Below, one piece after another: positions 1 through 12,031 of a stretch of DNA of 64,000 nt. The notes under the pieces were generated by a model. It was not told where the DNA came from. It was given only the letters and a program-made list of their open reading frames with translations, and made no database searches. The translations under genes and the position numbers were made by a program. Position 1 is the stretch's first letter; each line of letters begins with the position of its first letter. This DNA is from Metallyticus violacea (lineage: Eukaryota; Arthropoda; Insecta; Mantodea; Metallyticidae): assembly GCA_030762175.1 (NCBI GenBank), contig CM060831.1, forward strand, positions 32,585,501 to 32,649,500. Reading direction: 5' to 3'.

Positions 1-334
1 GATTGCAGAATAAGAGAGTAATGAGATGGAAACTTATTGTGTGCAGATTTCACAACTTGCATCTGCAAAATATTTTCTCCTCTTTTACCTTTCAGAATTA
101 GTTGAATGAATAAGTGTATTTATTCAAATTAACATACATACTAATAACTTTACAACCTTCGCACGAATTAGTTACACTGCATTGTCTTATCGCGAAAACT
201 TAAATGAGCCAAACTAGAAGCAATGTTAAGTTTAATTTATCGTAGTTAGCAGGTACACACCTGAATTCCATAGACATGCTGCTGTCATTACCTTTAATGT
301 GGCTCTTTGGAGGTTTTGGTTGTTGTTGATTTGG
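1..334. other. AT-rich non-coding stretch
   Basis: No coding or repeat structure is evident here, only AT-rich sequence leading into the SINE copy that follows. Confidence 0.6.
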
Positions 335-612
335 TTTATTTATGGACGCTCTTTAACATCTCAGGTCATCAGCGTCCCATTCAATTCAGGATGTGAAACG
401 GCCGATACACTTTGCTCAGAGGCCGCTTCTTTCTGGCTTGAGGTTCTTTACATACTATAAATTTACGATATGGGATCCACGGCTTTACTTCCCTTCTGAA
501 GGAAGCCATACTTAGGATTTTTAGGAGCGAAAAATCTGTCGATCCTGGCCGGGATTGAACCCGCGATCTTGGGTTTAGAAGGCAAGTATGGTTACCAATA
601 CACCACCAGGAC
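335..612 (-). repeat. SINE A copy 1, tRNA-derived
   Basis: Read on the minus strand, this roughly 280-bp element starts with a tRNA-like head (A box TGGTGTATTGG, anticodon-loop-like CTTCTAA, B box GGTTCAATCCC) and continues with a body shared with copies at 9167, 26781 and 59760. It ends with ...TAAAGAGCGTCCATAAATAAA. The loop CTTCTAA suggests a tRNA-Arg(UCU) ancestor, which is inference. It would have been transcribed by RNA polymerase III and copied by a LINE in trans, as SINEs are. No clean target duplication was found for this copy. Confidence 0.85.
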
Positions 613-1040
613 CAACAACGGGATTTTGGTAAAGAAACAATCTCATCATATACACTAGTCTTTTTCGCATTGTATTCATTGTAAAAATAAAGTTTATAGA
701 GTTATTTCAGCATAAAATAATTATTTAATGTGGAAATTGATATCATAATAAAAACAAAAACATAGTAATTTATAAAGTATTGTGGCCTTACAGTATTGTG
801 GAATAAAAACATTATCAATTACAATATTCACTGTAAATTATTTTGACATTCAAATATTGTACACGGAAAGTTTCATTTTATTATACCTCTTATTTGTATA
901 TATAAAACAGGAACTTACATATACAGCTTTACTTAAAAACTTTGCCTGCTTACGTCAAGTTTTTCGTCTTGATTTTCAGGCGTATAGCAGCCAGAGACTT
1001 TATGCTCATTTGTCATATCCAGAGATGAGTTTTGTGTATA

Positions 1041-1080
1041 TTTAATTGCGTTTAACGCAGTTTTTTACTACTGAGGGAGT
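1041..1080 (-). repeat. SINE B 3'-end fragment
   Basis: The segment (GCGTTTAACGCAG then TTTTTTACTACTGAGG) matches the 3' end of the SINE B copy at 18.85 kb, where GCGTTTAACGCCCG is followed by TTTTTACTACTGAGG. Only the tail is recognisable. Confidence 0.5.
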
Positions 1081-1206
1081 TTTATTTTTCTTTATAATTT
1101 TCAATGTCTATGGTAATATTCAAAATAATATGTGTATATATTTAAATTGTTTAAGTTGCTATATACGTTTTAATAACAATAAAATAATACGGACATCTTG
1201 TCACAT

Positions 1207-1210
<4 letters not shown>

Positions 1211-1237
<27 letters not shown>
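1211..1237. repeat. poly-A tract
   Basis: A run of 27 A residues. It could be the tail of a decayed retroposed copy, but the flanks give no family. Confidence 0.8.
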
Positions 1238-1794
1238 CAAGACAATGCTATATTCATGTTTGAAATGCTCCTGTCGACTTACATATTTTCAAGATTAGTG
1301 TTTCATGCAAAAGTAATTGCTTCTAAGCTCCAACTCACCTGTTTGTTGCATGCATTGCACAACAGCATTTTATCATCGCTACGGGAGACTTTGGTTTTTC
1401 CCATTAAGTTTCCATTTCTCTTATTCTCATAATACTAAGGCATAAAAACAATATTTTGAATACCTGCAGCTGCGTATTTCTTCCCACCGCTTACCGGAAC
1501 GAAGCACAAATTGACGGCATAACTTTTTGAAAATATTGTTATTTTTAGAGTTTCAATGCATTTTGTCCTGCGATGCTCTAAATGCTTTATCCTAACGCAA
1601 AATTCAGATTCTTCCTTCAAAACATGCCTCAATTGACGAACATATCTTTTCAACAAGGATTTTTCTCAGTTTAGGGATCAGATGGAAGTCAGAGGAATAA
1701 GGTAGACGTGATAACAAATCGACCTCTATTCATTAATTTTTGCCATTTGCCATTTTGGTAATGTACAATAATTATTTTGCGTTGAGATGAGTTG

Positions 1795-2850
1795 TTTTTT
1801 TTAATAAGATGTAATCTTTATTACACAATATTTATAGTACAGATCTGTTAAAATGATGTAACATAGTATAAATATATACAAGATACACGAGTTGAGGTTG
1901 CAGCCCAGGGGCTGTGCTCATACAATGTGCTAAATGTTAATCTTGCAGTAAATCTGAATATCGTTTCCGTTTCAGTCTTCGAGTCGCGGTGTGGTAGGTG
2001 GGTTGGAATGTTGCTCAGAAGTTCTATTGGTGTGATTTAAAAAGGAATGTATCAGGAGCTCACTGTTTGGATGTGTAAATCTTTATGTAGAATGCTGATG
2101 TACCACTAGCATTCGCAATCAGGCGAAGAACCAGGTTCTGAATGCTTTGGATCTTTTTAGTTATGAAAATGAAGCCGAACTCCATAGTGCGCAGTCATAT
2201 GCCAGATAGGTCTTATCATTGAGAAGTAGATTAGTCTTTTGAAATAAACTGGTAAAGTTGAAGAAGATATTTTAGTTGTATACTTTTGTGTCGTAGTCTT
2301 TTTATTAAACAATGTATGTGCTGTCTGCAATTGATTTTATTATCCAGTATAATTCCGAGAAACAATGGATTGTACTATGGGCATTCGTTCTACTTCGTGA
2401 GAAGTTATTTGATTCTCCTTTTTTGTTTTATAAGTGAAATGAACTATTTTGGATTTACAAGGGTTCATTATAATTTTCCATTATTTGCACCATATGCCCA
2501 ACAGATTGACATATGTCTGAAGGTTGTTAGCTGATGATTTCCATATACCTTTGCTTAGATTAGCGATAGCGTCAGTAAACTGTGCTATTGTTACATTATC
2601 ATCTTTTGAGAGATCATGTGCATGCTTCCTTGAGGAACTCTGACTTGTATGGCACGGATTGGAGGCTAAGTATTTTGTTTTTAGCTTGATGAGTTGTTAA
2701 GTTCAGCTTTTATTTTACATCCAGAAATGCCTTATAGATAGGTAGACTTATCTTTTATGCCCATATGGTTAGCTATAATTTGATATGTTTAAGGTTTTGA
2801 CACTAGTGAGTGACATGAAGCATGCATTCCCTCTTTTAAGACTACCTTGT
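1795..2850 (-). mobile_element. Jockey-like LINE, 5'-truncated reverse transcriptase relic
   Basis: On the minus strand the sequence reads, with frameshifts and stops, as the C-terminal half of a non-LTR retrotransposon reverse transcriptase. The VPQGS motif is at about 2624-2638. An FTDA motif at 2569-2579 stands where the catalytic F/YADD box belongs, so the second catalytic Asp is lost. Next come a W..W.I..NP.KS..V.FT-like stretch (about 2440-2490) and ILHKDLHI (about 2058-2081), typical of the distal domain. The 3' end is near 1795, where a T run on the plus strand is the A-rich tail. The endonuclease and the first part of the RT are missing, as expected for incomplete reverse transcription. 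It is inactive. Clade assignment is by motif style only. Confidence 0.7.
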
Positions 2851-5800
2851 CTTTCATATGTCAGTTACCAGCTATTTCACTTTGGACATGTTATTGTCTT
2901 GTGAGCAAATTATCTTTCGTTGTGAGACTTGAAAGGGCTCGGTACGGCAAAAAAATTCAGAAATCTTTTGCTATCTTAGTTTTGAGAGCTTTGTGTAACA
3001 TACTCTTGAACATGTGTATGAGACATCGAGATTAAATTCATTCGTTGTAAGTTTCTCAAAACCATCTTCTCTGTTTTCTTTCTTTTGAATAAGGCTCACA
3101 AATCCGAATTAAACAATCTACCTTAAATCATTTGTGTAATCGTTTTTTTTTGTTTCTTTTTATTTCACTAATTAATATTTTAGTATTTTATTACATCCAC
3201 CACGATCGATAGCTCGTGTATGTACGTCATTAAGGATATGGAAAACTTTACAATTTTACACAAACATTTTCACAAAATTAATTCATTCCTGTAGTAAATT
3301 ATTTTGATCTTTTGTTAACACCGCATTGTACCAATAAGTTATTTCATGGTTTCTTATTTGTTAATGCTGAATTTTTTTCACTTATGAAACACTTCATAAA
3401 GTTTATTAGTGAGCCAAATAATTACATCTCTTATTGATCTACAAATCTCACTCAATAAAACTAAAACATTTGCATAAACGGAGATTATTACATTCAATTT
3501 GTAGACGTTAGGTCTAGTTATTTTTAAAGTTTTTTTTCCTTCTTCAAAATTCCGAATAGAATAGACATTGATAATTATTTCCTATTTAGCTTAATGGTTT
3601 TAGGGATTGTCTATATCATCTAGAGTACACTGTGTGTGATTTCATGAGTTACTGGTAAGATATTTAAATGATGAGAAGACTGTACACCGAAACAATTTAA
3701 AATTATCAAGCACCTATGTATTAGGAGCTTCAATATAAACCTGACATATTTACTGAGGCTCTGAAATAGGCAACAACTTCGAAGAAGTGCAACTTACTAG
3801 ACTTGCTTTACTCCCTCTTTCTAACAGACAACTCAAATTGGAAAAAAATTAAGAAATTTCATAGGCGTCATTCCTGTGTGTATCTCTTGGAAACATTACA
3901 AAATAAATTCTAACGTGTTTATTTCTGGTTACAAAACTATTTGAATTGAAAAGACTACTGCAATCAGATAGTTTTAGGTATGTTACATTGAAAAGAATCA
4001 AACATTGTTATCGACAATAAAACTGAAATTGCGTTGCTGTTAGTTTTTATGAAGCACATTAATATTCCGTTTGAATGAAATGGAAATGAGTGCGAATCAC
4101 GCCTACCTCTTCTGTGCAGTAAGGTTGGTTAATAGTCCTGAGTGATGGTATTCTCTCCCTCTTGTGCTGGCGCATGCGTAATAAAAATGTTTTCATAGTT
4201 ATTTACCTATGATTGTTAGGAAAAAACAATGAAAGTATTGAAGTCCAAACAATAACTATCTATTTATAGAGCTCGAAAACATTGTGAATGCTGCTATTAC
4301 ACTAATATTGCAAAGTGAAATTTCGTTGTAATCATTACATTGCTTTTCAAGAAAATCATTCTTACTTTTCCGAGGCACTAAGAAATTATTATAATGTAAA
4401 TAAAATTAGGTTACTTATGTTTTTTGGTGTGTGAAAGGAGTTTATAATACAATGTATGTATTATAATTTAATTATGATTTTACATTAATTAAAATATTTC
4501 ATTAAATAAACAAAAATCGAGCTGATCATAGCACTTGTATTTATTTTCAATGGAGATTTTCTCGAATATTATTATAAAGTTAAATGAAAAAGTAACAAGA
4601 AATGAGGGGAACATCATGCAGAAGTATTGGAGAGATACACGAAATAAGCGGCGCTAATTACTTTCAAGAGGAAGTTATTAAAAATGTCGAGTTTGAAGCC
4701 AACTAAATTTGCTACTAGTGGACAGAAAGATTGGTAAAAGAATAAAAATTTAGTGCATTTGACAGAACAGCACAAGCAGGGTAGTGGTAGTAAAAAGAAG
4801 AGGAAGAAAAAGAAAACAAAAAAGGAAGAACTAAACGAAGAGATGCAGAAGAAATAGGGGTAGCAATAACATAGTAGTGAAAGAGATGGAGAATAACTGT
4901 GGAAGAAGATGATCAAGAGGAAACAAAGCTTAATAGAAAAGTTAGATAACTGCAGTTTCCTGCGAGGTACGCTTGAAAATGTATGGACAGGCCCGCACTG
5001 AGTTGATCTCGAACAAAACCGCAATACCAGCACGAGCTTGTGGTAAGTGCATGGTATATCGCATTTCAACAAATCTGTTCAGCCTGATACAGAAAACGGC
5101 ACAGGACTTTACCGCAGGAGACTGTGCTTTCCTTCAAATGAAGACGGAGATCTTTAATTTTGACCAAACGAAGCTTTATTTTCTTTCCGCAGACGTCTTT
5201 TTATCCCTTTATAAGGCTACCCTTCTTTACTGCTGCGTCACAAACCAGTATATAGTACCATGTTGCTAGCAAACCTTGACTTAGACACGTTGCATTCTAA
5301 AGGGTTGCTAATTAACGTTCATGACCAAAACATTGTCATTTCAATTGAGGCGTTACACTGTGAGTAATCAAAGTAAACATGACGTTATTTGAGAGTGCTG
5401 CCTAATTGTGATGAATGCACTGGTGGATGGTCAGCTCACTGCGTTCATTTAATCCGCAGGTCACATCTCCCATAGGCCCTCCCTCAAAACCGCTCGTTTA
5501 CTTTGGAAAGGTGTTATGTAATTTCTTCAATAAGTTATGTTAACATGCACGCTAACTTCTCGTGCTATCCCTACCTCCGTGTCTATGTATCGCTCTAGAG
5601 GACGGTAGCTGTTTGTTTAAGATCCGGTTATTTGTTCTGTTGCAGTGTTGTACACTCTCGTTCATTAGTATTGCCAATATGATATTATATCATTTTCCGA
5701 AGCCTTCAGGAAATATGACCAAGTGTAAAGCGTTTCTTCTGAGGAAATTCTTTTAAAACACGTAAATATGTTTTGTATCTCATTTTCTATTTAGCATTTT

Positions 5801-6886
5801 ATTTGAATTGCTTTAATATTATTCTTACACTTCTATTTTATAACATTTATAAGACTATTACTCTAAAATAATAAAATTGCAGTTTATATGCTTTACCATA
5901 ACCTTCTTTATTATCTATAGAAGCTATTGTTACAACTGAATATAGGGCCTGTTATCTTCCATGTTGTAAAAACAGAAAAAATCTAATTTTATTGTAAATT
6001 TACATACAGAACTTTAAATGTAACCTCAATGAAACACTTAACTATGAACATACAAAACTGATAACAGCGCTGCGATGATCATCGTTTAAGCTTTCCTTCA
6101 CAACCGCCTTCCTGACGTCCTCTTACGGTAACTACGCTGCAGTTAAGATCTGGTTCTCTCACGGTTTGGGTCGCAGGTTTAAAAGGATGAATTTAAGATA
6201 ACGGCTTCTTCCTTCGGTTGTGCTGTCTCGTCTAAGCCAATGGTTTAGTCATCACATCTCTCTGGTTGGAATTTGCTATCTCATTTATAGGAAGGACTGC
6301 TTCCCAAATTCCTAAGGTACATTTACGCACTGTTTTCTAAAATGTAAGCTTTTCTCAAAGGATACACGACCAAGATGTTACGATAACAGAGCTTGCCGGT
6401 TTGCCCAACATGCCCCATCTCACTATAAGGATTCCAATGACGCTTTTAATTTAACACTTAATGGTGCGTTACCAACTGAAAGTTTACTCAAAGATAGAGA
6501 AACATCAACTATATTTTTGCATAAAGCGCGTACTCCAAATATTAGAATTTATATACAATGCCTCCTGTATTATCGTCATGTCTTTTGTTTCGTAGGCGAA
6601 GTCTTCTAAAGCCGATAATGTTTTAAGTCGATTACGACTTCGACTCGGCAATCTGATAAACGGCAGAACACAACACGCACGTTTTCTTCTAGAGATATGT
6701 ACACATATAAATATTCTCTAAGTTGTTATGTCATGATACATTATGAACTATCAGACAATCGTTTTATTCGGCTGTGTTCAATCAAGTTATTTTTTTTTTA
6801 TTTACGGAATAGAACTTGTTTTCCATTTTGTTATTTTCGTTGCTAATAAAGAGCTGAGTTTAATTCTGCTTCCAGCAAGATATGAG
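2851..6886. other. 4-kb non-coding stretch
   Basis: I see no gene or recognisable transposon. The stretch is mostly AT-rich. The segment at about 4788-4960 is strongly purine-rich (A/G) on the plus strand. A GC-richer patch at about 4970-5260 carries a GTAAGT donor-like string near 5041 but no matching exon could be built. Confidence 0.5.
4788..4960 (+). repeat. purine-rich (AG) low-complexity tract
   Basis: The tract is dominated by GAAGAAG, GGAAGAA and AAAGAAAA-type words. An apparent minus-strand open frame across it (Phe/Ser/Leu/Pro-rich) reflects base composition. Confidence 0.6.
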
Positions 6887-8040
6887 AATTCTTCAATAGA
6901 GGATGATCGCAATTTTTTAACAGACATGCATTTCCTGGTGCTAAAACTAAACTTTAAAATATTTTGTTAACCTAATATGTAATGTGGTACTTGTTTCATT
7001 GTTGCTACTTTCGATTTCCGCCTGTGAGAGGTGTGCAAATTGAGACATGTTCCGTTCTACCTACAGCAAAATGGAGGTGACACACGATGGACAATATGCT
7101 TCTCTGAAATTCTGTTTTCTGCCCTGTAACACAGCCTGAAAATGAATTAAAATGTTTAAAGAGGGGAGACAATCAAAGGAAAGGGGATCGGACACTACAG
7201 TTTTGTCTAACGGAAGAAAACGTAGCACTGCTGCAGTCATTATGAGTGAGGATCGTTGAATGACATTAAGAACCCTTTCAGAAGTTCAGAAAATTTCACC
7301 GGGTGCCACTCACATGTTGGTAACTGAAAAGTTGCACATGAGACGTGTTTGTGCATGGTGAGTGCCAAGATTCGCGTGCATGTTGGCACATAGTTGAAGA
7401 TGTAGTTACAGGAAGATGCAGAGTTTCTTTCAAAGATCACAGATGTTGAAACATGGCTACATCATTTCGATTCTGAGATTAAACAGGAGGGGAGAAAAAA
7501 GATTGTGACTTCCGCTTGGAAAGTTATGGGTCCCACATTTTACTATATTTAAGAAATAGTTTACCAGCATGTTGTTCCTGCACACACAACTGGATAGCAC
7601 TACAGAAATGTTCTGAACACTCTGGTAAGTCATATCGCACGCAAAAGGCCACATTTCCGATCAACAAGCTGGATGCTGCACCACTATAATGCAGGGTCGG
7701 CCGCACGTTGGAAATGTTCTTGATGAATATCTCAGAAAATCGTATGAAGTCTTTATAATCCATATTTAGCCCTGTGTGACTTTTTCAATTTTTCGAAGTT
7801 TAAAAAAAAAATCTTTATGGGAGGCATTTTCAATCATGAGAAGCAGTGGTGAAGGCTACGGAGGCGATTCTGAAGGACCTGTCAAAAAGTGTTTCCAGCC
7901 TGTTTTTGAAGACTGGAAGAAACTCTGGGATATATGCTACATCTAATGGGGACTACGTTGAGAAAATCATCACAATTATGAGGACAGGTAGAGGTATGTT
8001 GTCAAAAAAAAGCATGATCATTTTTTATTCAACAGCCCAT
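6887..8040 (+). mobile_element. mariner family 1 copy with both terminal repeats, decayed
   Basis: This is a mariner-type (IS630/Tc1) cut-and-paste DNA transposon relic, about 1.15 kb long. The left end at 6887-6918 (TTCAATAGAGGATGATCG) is a degraded match to the inverse of the right end at 8003-8040 (GATCATTTTTTATTCAACAG). Both match the ends of the copy at 53.8-55.2 kb. The transposase start is likely the ATG at 7071 (MEVTHDGQYASLKF). Downstream, in mixed frames, lie KLHMRRVCA, GRPHVGNVLDEYL and GDYVEKIIT, which are typical transposase segments. About 14 codons near residue 20 are deleted relative to the second copy, and several stops and frameshifts are present. It cannot make active transposase. 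Confidence 0.75.
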
Positions 8041-9029
8041 TGTATGTAGAGGGTCCAGGCACTTTCAACGTTTAAACTGTGTTTATTGAAACATTAAAGA
8101 GTATATCTGTTTGATCGAACATCGTGTATCCTATGTAAGGATTCGTCAAATTCTATCAATTGCAATGAAAACACTCCAGCACCAATCACGTTAGAGCTCG
8201 TGGGACCCTTCAGAAGTTTCAAGAGAAGTTATCCTTTGTTATGCATGTTCAAACTTCGTTAGAAATTCTCGGTTACAGGGGAATAGTACAAATATTAAGT
8301 TACCCCTACTGACAAGTTTGCTGGATTTTCTCAACAAAAACAGTCACTTACAGAACGTGGTGCCAGCGGTTGCTGACAAAACTGTTTTCCCCCTTAAAAG
8401 TCAGAGACAGTTTAAATTTGTAATTTAGAGGATGTAGTTCGAATCCCTCTTCACTGAAACGTCTTTGCTCCCTTATTATTTCGGTTTAAACTAGCCATGT
8501 GAAACTTATATCCACAGCACTAATACTGGTCATCCATGCTTCAGTGACATTGATGAAAAATGTTTTTATTGCATTTTTGTTGCGTTGAATTCAAATATTA
8601 CTTTTAAAAACTCTTATCCCTTATCAGATTTTCTTTTTATTTTAACCAATATCTTTCAAATGAATGAATTGCTTAATTGCGTTATTTTGTATTCTTTCTG
8701 TCAATTGGTCACATTGCCTGAAAAGAAGTGTGTGTTCTAGGACAGTAGGGAGATATTTTGTTTGTTGCGTTTCGTTAACGCTCAAATTGTAGAAATATCA
8801 TAGGCGAAGTTTGTGTGGACGGCATATTATCCGGCGCCGTTCAATTAATCGTACAAAAACACTGGAAGCTGTTTTATTTTTATTACTTTGATCGACATGT
8901 CGGCAGCAGACCAAGAACTGGTCTTCGCGCGTATTCTTTGTTACATGTTAATGTAATGGAACATTTAAAAGGGAATTAAAAATACGGTATTTTATAATTT
9001 TATTTTTCAGTTTGAAGGGATTGCTACGA
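8041..9029. other. non-coding stretch with weak tRNA-like relic
   Basis: No gene is seen. A B-box-like string (GTTCGAATCCC) near 8430 may be a decayed tRNA-related repeat, but no A box or body match was found. Confidence 0.4.
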
Positions 9030-9166
9030 CATGAGGATATGCGTTCAAATCTTCGGAGCGGACGATACATGAAATAAAATGATAGATTGGGAAAGGGGTA
9101 GTATTTTTTTTCTAAGGAAGAAAGCGTTCCAGACCTAAGTTTAGGATACCTCGTCGGCATTTGCCA
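9030..9166 (-). repeat. SINE B copy 2, 3' part, split by SINE A
   Basis: This is the distal half of a SINE B element on the minus strand (TTTAGGATACC, GATACATGAAATAAAATGAT). It continues at 9462-9586 after an inserted SINE A. The uninterrupted copy at 18.9-19.0 kb shows the same sequence without the insert. Confidence 0.75.
9158..9166 (+). repeat. target-site duplication (left) of SINE A copy 2
   Basis: CATTTGCCA here is repeated exactly at 9462-9470 on the other side of the SINE A insert. The empty site in the SINE B copy near 18990 holds it once. Confidence 0.85.
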
Positions 9167-9461
9167 ATCAGTCCTGGTGGTGTAGTGGTAACCATGCTTG
9201 CTTCTTAAACTCTAGATCGCGGGTTCAATCCCAGCTAGGATCAATGGATTTTTTCGGATGTAAAAATCCTAAGTATGACTTCCTTCGGAAGGGAAGTGGG
9301 TCTCATGTGGTACACTTACGGCACGACAAAGAACCTCAAGCCTGAAAGAAAAGGCATCTGAGCAAAAAATATCGGCCGTTTCACGCCCTGAATTGCGTGG
9401 GACGCTGATGACCTGAGATGTTAAAGAGTGTTCATAAATAACCATACAGAAAAAAAAAAAA
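9167..9461 (+). repeat. SINE A copy 2, complete, nested in SINE B
   Basis: This is the full-length reference copy, about 295 bp. It has a tRNA-like head at 9171-9242 (A box TGGTGTAGTGG, B box GGTTCAATCCC), a unique body and an A-rich tail ending in an 11-base A run. It is flanked by the 9-bp direct repeat CATTTGCCA. Head, body, A tail and short duplication together are the signature of target-primed reverse transcription by a partner LINE. It splits an older SINE B, so SINE A was active after that SINE B copy landed. Confidence 0.9.
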
Positions 9462-9586
9462 CATTTGCCATTTATGAGGATCGAGAAAAACCTGGAAGAA
9501 ACCTCAGTCAGGGAGGACAGTCCTGGTGGGAATCGAGGCCCAGACCTCGCGCTCACGAGTCCGCGCCTTGACGAACTCGGCCAGCC
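9462..9586 (-). repeat. SINE B copy 2, tRNA-like head part
   Basis: Minus-strand sequence begins GGCTGGCCGAGTTCGTCAAG, resembling the D-arm and A box of a Leu/Ser-type tRNA, followed by a B-box-like TCGATTCCCACC. It then runs into the SINE B body (GTCCTCCCTGACTGAGGTTT). It is the 5' half of the element interrupted at 9166. Confidence 0.75.
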
Positions 9587-10219
9587 TTAGCTGTATCTTC
9601 GGCGCTGAGAATTGGCATTTGTATTGAACGAAGTCAGCATTTTGCGGTTTGTGTGTCAGTTTTATTCAATAAAAACTCTTCAAATCCTCTCCCTTTTCAT
9701 TCCCACTTCATGTTCTTTTCATTTTAATCCCTGGCTGCCTTTCTGACGAAGACCATGACATCTGTTGGTTCTAGGGAGTCCTCATTCATGTATTCTGTGC
9801 AATTCTAAGTTTGTAATTCTGATCTACCCTTACGATTGGGAACGCGGGGTGCTTTCACACAAAATTCCGAACTTGAGAGAACCATTTGTTATTCTTCAGA
9901 GATACCAAAGAACGGCCGTTTCTGCGTCCGGTCGGCTGATGGTGCTTGTGAGCCGTAGGGTTCTCATATAGGCTGACCCATTTGATGGTTCCACTCAAGT
10001 CTCCTCGTTCCATTTCCTATCTTCATCTGGTAACTTCAAATGCCCTCATTAATACACTTTTGTTCATTATCTCCAGCATATACTTCATTCGCATGATACT
10101 TTAATAGCTTAAAGGGGGGGGGGAGAAAAATACATGTGCTACCGATACGTATTAAATAGCATATTTGTATACGTTTTTGTAAAATAAGATTTTTATTTTG
10201 TTTAATTTGGGATTACTAC
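9587..10219. other. non-coding stretch
   Basis: No gene or recognisable repeat is seen. A run of about ten G lies near 10113. Confidence 0.5.
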
Positions 10220-10530
10220 AAGGGTTGTTCAATAAAGAACGATCATAATTAGTTTAACAACAGACCTTTACTCGGCCACATAATTTTGATGATTTTTCGC
10301 AGTGTAGTCGCCAGTTGAGGAAATCCATCATTCCCAGCGTTTCTGCCAGTCTTCAAAGACATGTTGGCAACTATTTTTGGACAGATCCTACAAAATCACC
10401 TCCGCAGCCTTCACCACTGCTTCCGACGATGGAAAGTGCTCCTCTTGACTCACTTACAATTGTTTTCCCTGGTCGTGTGCCCAGATCAAGTTGCTGTCTC
10501 GCTCCCCAAGGTATTCTTTGAATGAATTCG
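10220..10530 (-). mobile_element. mariner family 1, single-end fragment
   Basis: The fragment opens with the terminal sequence GGGTTGTTCAATAAAGAACG and then matches the lower-coordinate end of the copy at 53842, including ATAATTTTGATGAT, TTCTGCCAGTCTTCAAAGACA and the 3' part of the transposase. Homology fades by about 10530 and the opposite terminus is absent. It is the 3' end of a minus-strand element. Confidence 0.7.
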
Positions 10531-10812
10531 GAATGAATTATATAGGCTCCCGCTCCTTACCTCTCTCCTGAATAAGTTACTAATGGGTATCCCATGAGGG
10601 TAAGGGCCTCTTGTCTAGCAAGGTGATTTCAGCAACAATTTCAAGAAAGTTCAAGATATGAGTTGGAGTCTTTTCTGAACGTTAATTTAGAAATCATGTA
10701 ATGAGAATTTCAACAGATACATCTTTTTTAATCATTTATTGACCATTGATTACTGAACTTATTTTTAATATATCTGACCATCACGTTTTCCCCTTTAGTT
10801 TACTGATTCTAT
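10531..10812. other. non-coding stretch
   Basis: Nothing recognisable was found. Confidence 0.5.
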
Positions 10813-11584
10813 AGGGTGTCCCATAATGAACGCAATTTTTAAATTGAGCGCCTCTGTCGGTTTGTTAGGTTGCCAGACCTGAATTTTAACAGACTGTCAT
10901 CTGTTTGTATTGCGATTAACGGTTGCCATTTGTGTGTATTGTTATCAGCTAAAACGTAGCGATACACGGAGGATAAACGCGTCCAGATTCTGAAAGTGCA
11001 TTTTAAGTACGCTGAGTGTCAAAAGTGCAGAGACTGGCAAGGAAATTTGAAGATAGAAGATTGATAAAGAACATCAAATCTCCTGTACGTTCTCGTCGAT
11101 TGATAGAGAATTACTCATTCCGAGAAGAAGTTTGCAGCGAATTTTAACAAAAGATCTGCATATGCCTCCTTTTAAGATTGAAATAATCCAAGAGCTGAAG
11201 CTGGCGAACCATTTGCAGCTTCGACCATTTTGCAACGGCAACCGAAATTGGTTACCAAGATGGTGTGATTTGACATCCTGTGACTATTTTTTGTGGGTGT
11301 ATGTAAAATCTTGTGTTTATGTGGATAATCTATGAAATCCCTCAACTCAAGGCATATATCAGACGTGTTATGGATGAAGTTCAGTCGGAACTGTTCTAAT
11401 CGCTGAAACTTTTCCCAACATAGTGTAGGTGCGCCAACGAAGCCTTGGAGGACATTTGCCTGATATTTTGTTTCATGTTTAATGGCAGTGTTGCGCTTCA
11501 TATTGACTTAATACTATTAGCACTTTTCAAATAAATGATGTGTTTTATCATTAAAACAAAATTGCGTTGATTATGAGACACCTT
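10813..11584 (+). mobile_element. mariner family 2, internally deleted copy
   Basis: A 772-bp element with clear terminal inverted repeats: AGGGTGTCCCATAATGAACG at the left and the reverse complement of AAGGTGTCTCATAATCAACG at the right (11556-11584). The N-terminal helix-turn-helix of the transposase is readable (YTEDKRVQILKVHFKY, about 10970-11020), as is RILTKDLHMPPFKIEIIQEL (about 11136-11200). At about 11235 the reading jumps straight to WCDLTSCDYFLWVYVKS, the region of the last catalytic Asp, and then to the C-terminus. The central catalytic part, with the first two acidic residues, is deleted. It has the structure of a non-autonomous derivative. Confidence 0.8.
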
Positions 11585-11934
11585 GAAGTTCAGGTGTCCT
11601 GTCCATCTTTTCTTGGGTCTTTATTTCTTACATCACGTGACATATGAAGTTCAAACATACACACCCCCTGCTCCAGCCGAACCAATCCCCTACGGGTTCA
11701 ACGCAAACTGCCCTATACGCTTGATAGGTGATTGGTTTGCATGCTTATTGCGAGTTTAGGCTTGTTTTATATGCTCTAGTATCCGATGTCAAGTTAGGTG
11801 GAAGAATTCCGTCACTTATTACGTTCACTTACATAAGGGGTTAACTTTCAAGGAACACTTCCAGCTGGCATTTCAGTCGTGCCAGAACCTTCGCCTAGAA
11901 GACTCAGACCGCGCCACTTCTTTTTAAAAATTAA
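11585..11934. other. non-coding stretch
   Basis: No gene is seen. A slightly GC-richer patch at 11660-11720 has no recognised content. Confidence 0.5.
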
Positions 11935-12031
11935 TTCTTTCCCAGTTTATTATTTCACCTCATGTATCATAAGTGCTCATCGCCTGTGAACGTCAATAAT
12001 TAAAACTGGGCGTTAAACACTATAAAAATCA
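11935..12031 (+). repeat. SINE B 3' fragment
   Basis: TATTTCACCTCATGTATCAT, then GTGCTCATCGCCTGTGA and TGGGCGTTAAACACTATAAA, align with the distal body and tail of the SINE B copy at 18.84-18.93 kb read in reverse. The head is absent. Confidence 0.6.

Larger units (their letters stand above)
613..1794. other. AT-rich non-coding stretch with poly-A run
   Basis: No gene is supported. The stretch holds a 27-base A run at 1211-1237 and a short SINE B 3'-end scrap annotated separately. Short open frames here are low-complexity and are not credible genes. Confidence 0.6.

Noticed and set aside
4973..5045. Possible first exon with a GTAAGT donor near 5041
   Set aside because: No partner acceptor with a continuing frame was found, the coding part is 24 codons, and a single donor match is expected by chance.
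4614..5072. 152-codon minus-strand open frame rich in Phe, Ser and Leu
   Set aside because: It lies across a purine-rich low-complexity tract, and the long poly-hydrophobic middle is a composition artefact.
9171..9242. Functional tRNA gene
   Set aside because: The tRNA-like fold is the head of a dispersed SINE with a body, A tail and target duplication. The anticodon arm has mismatches.
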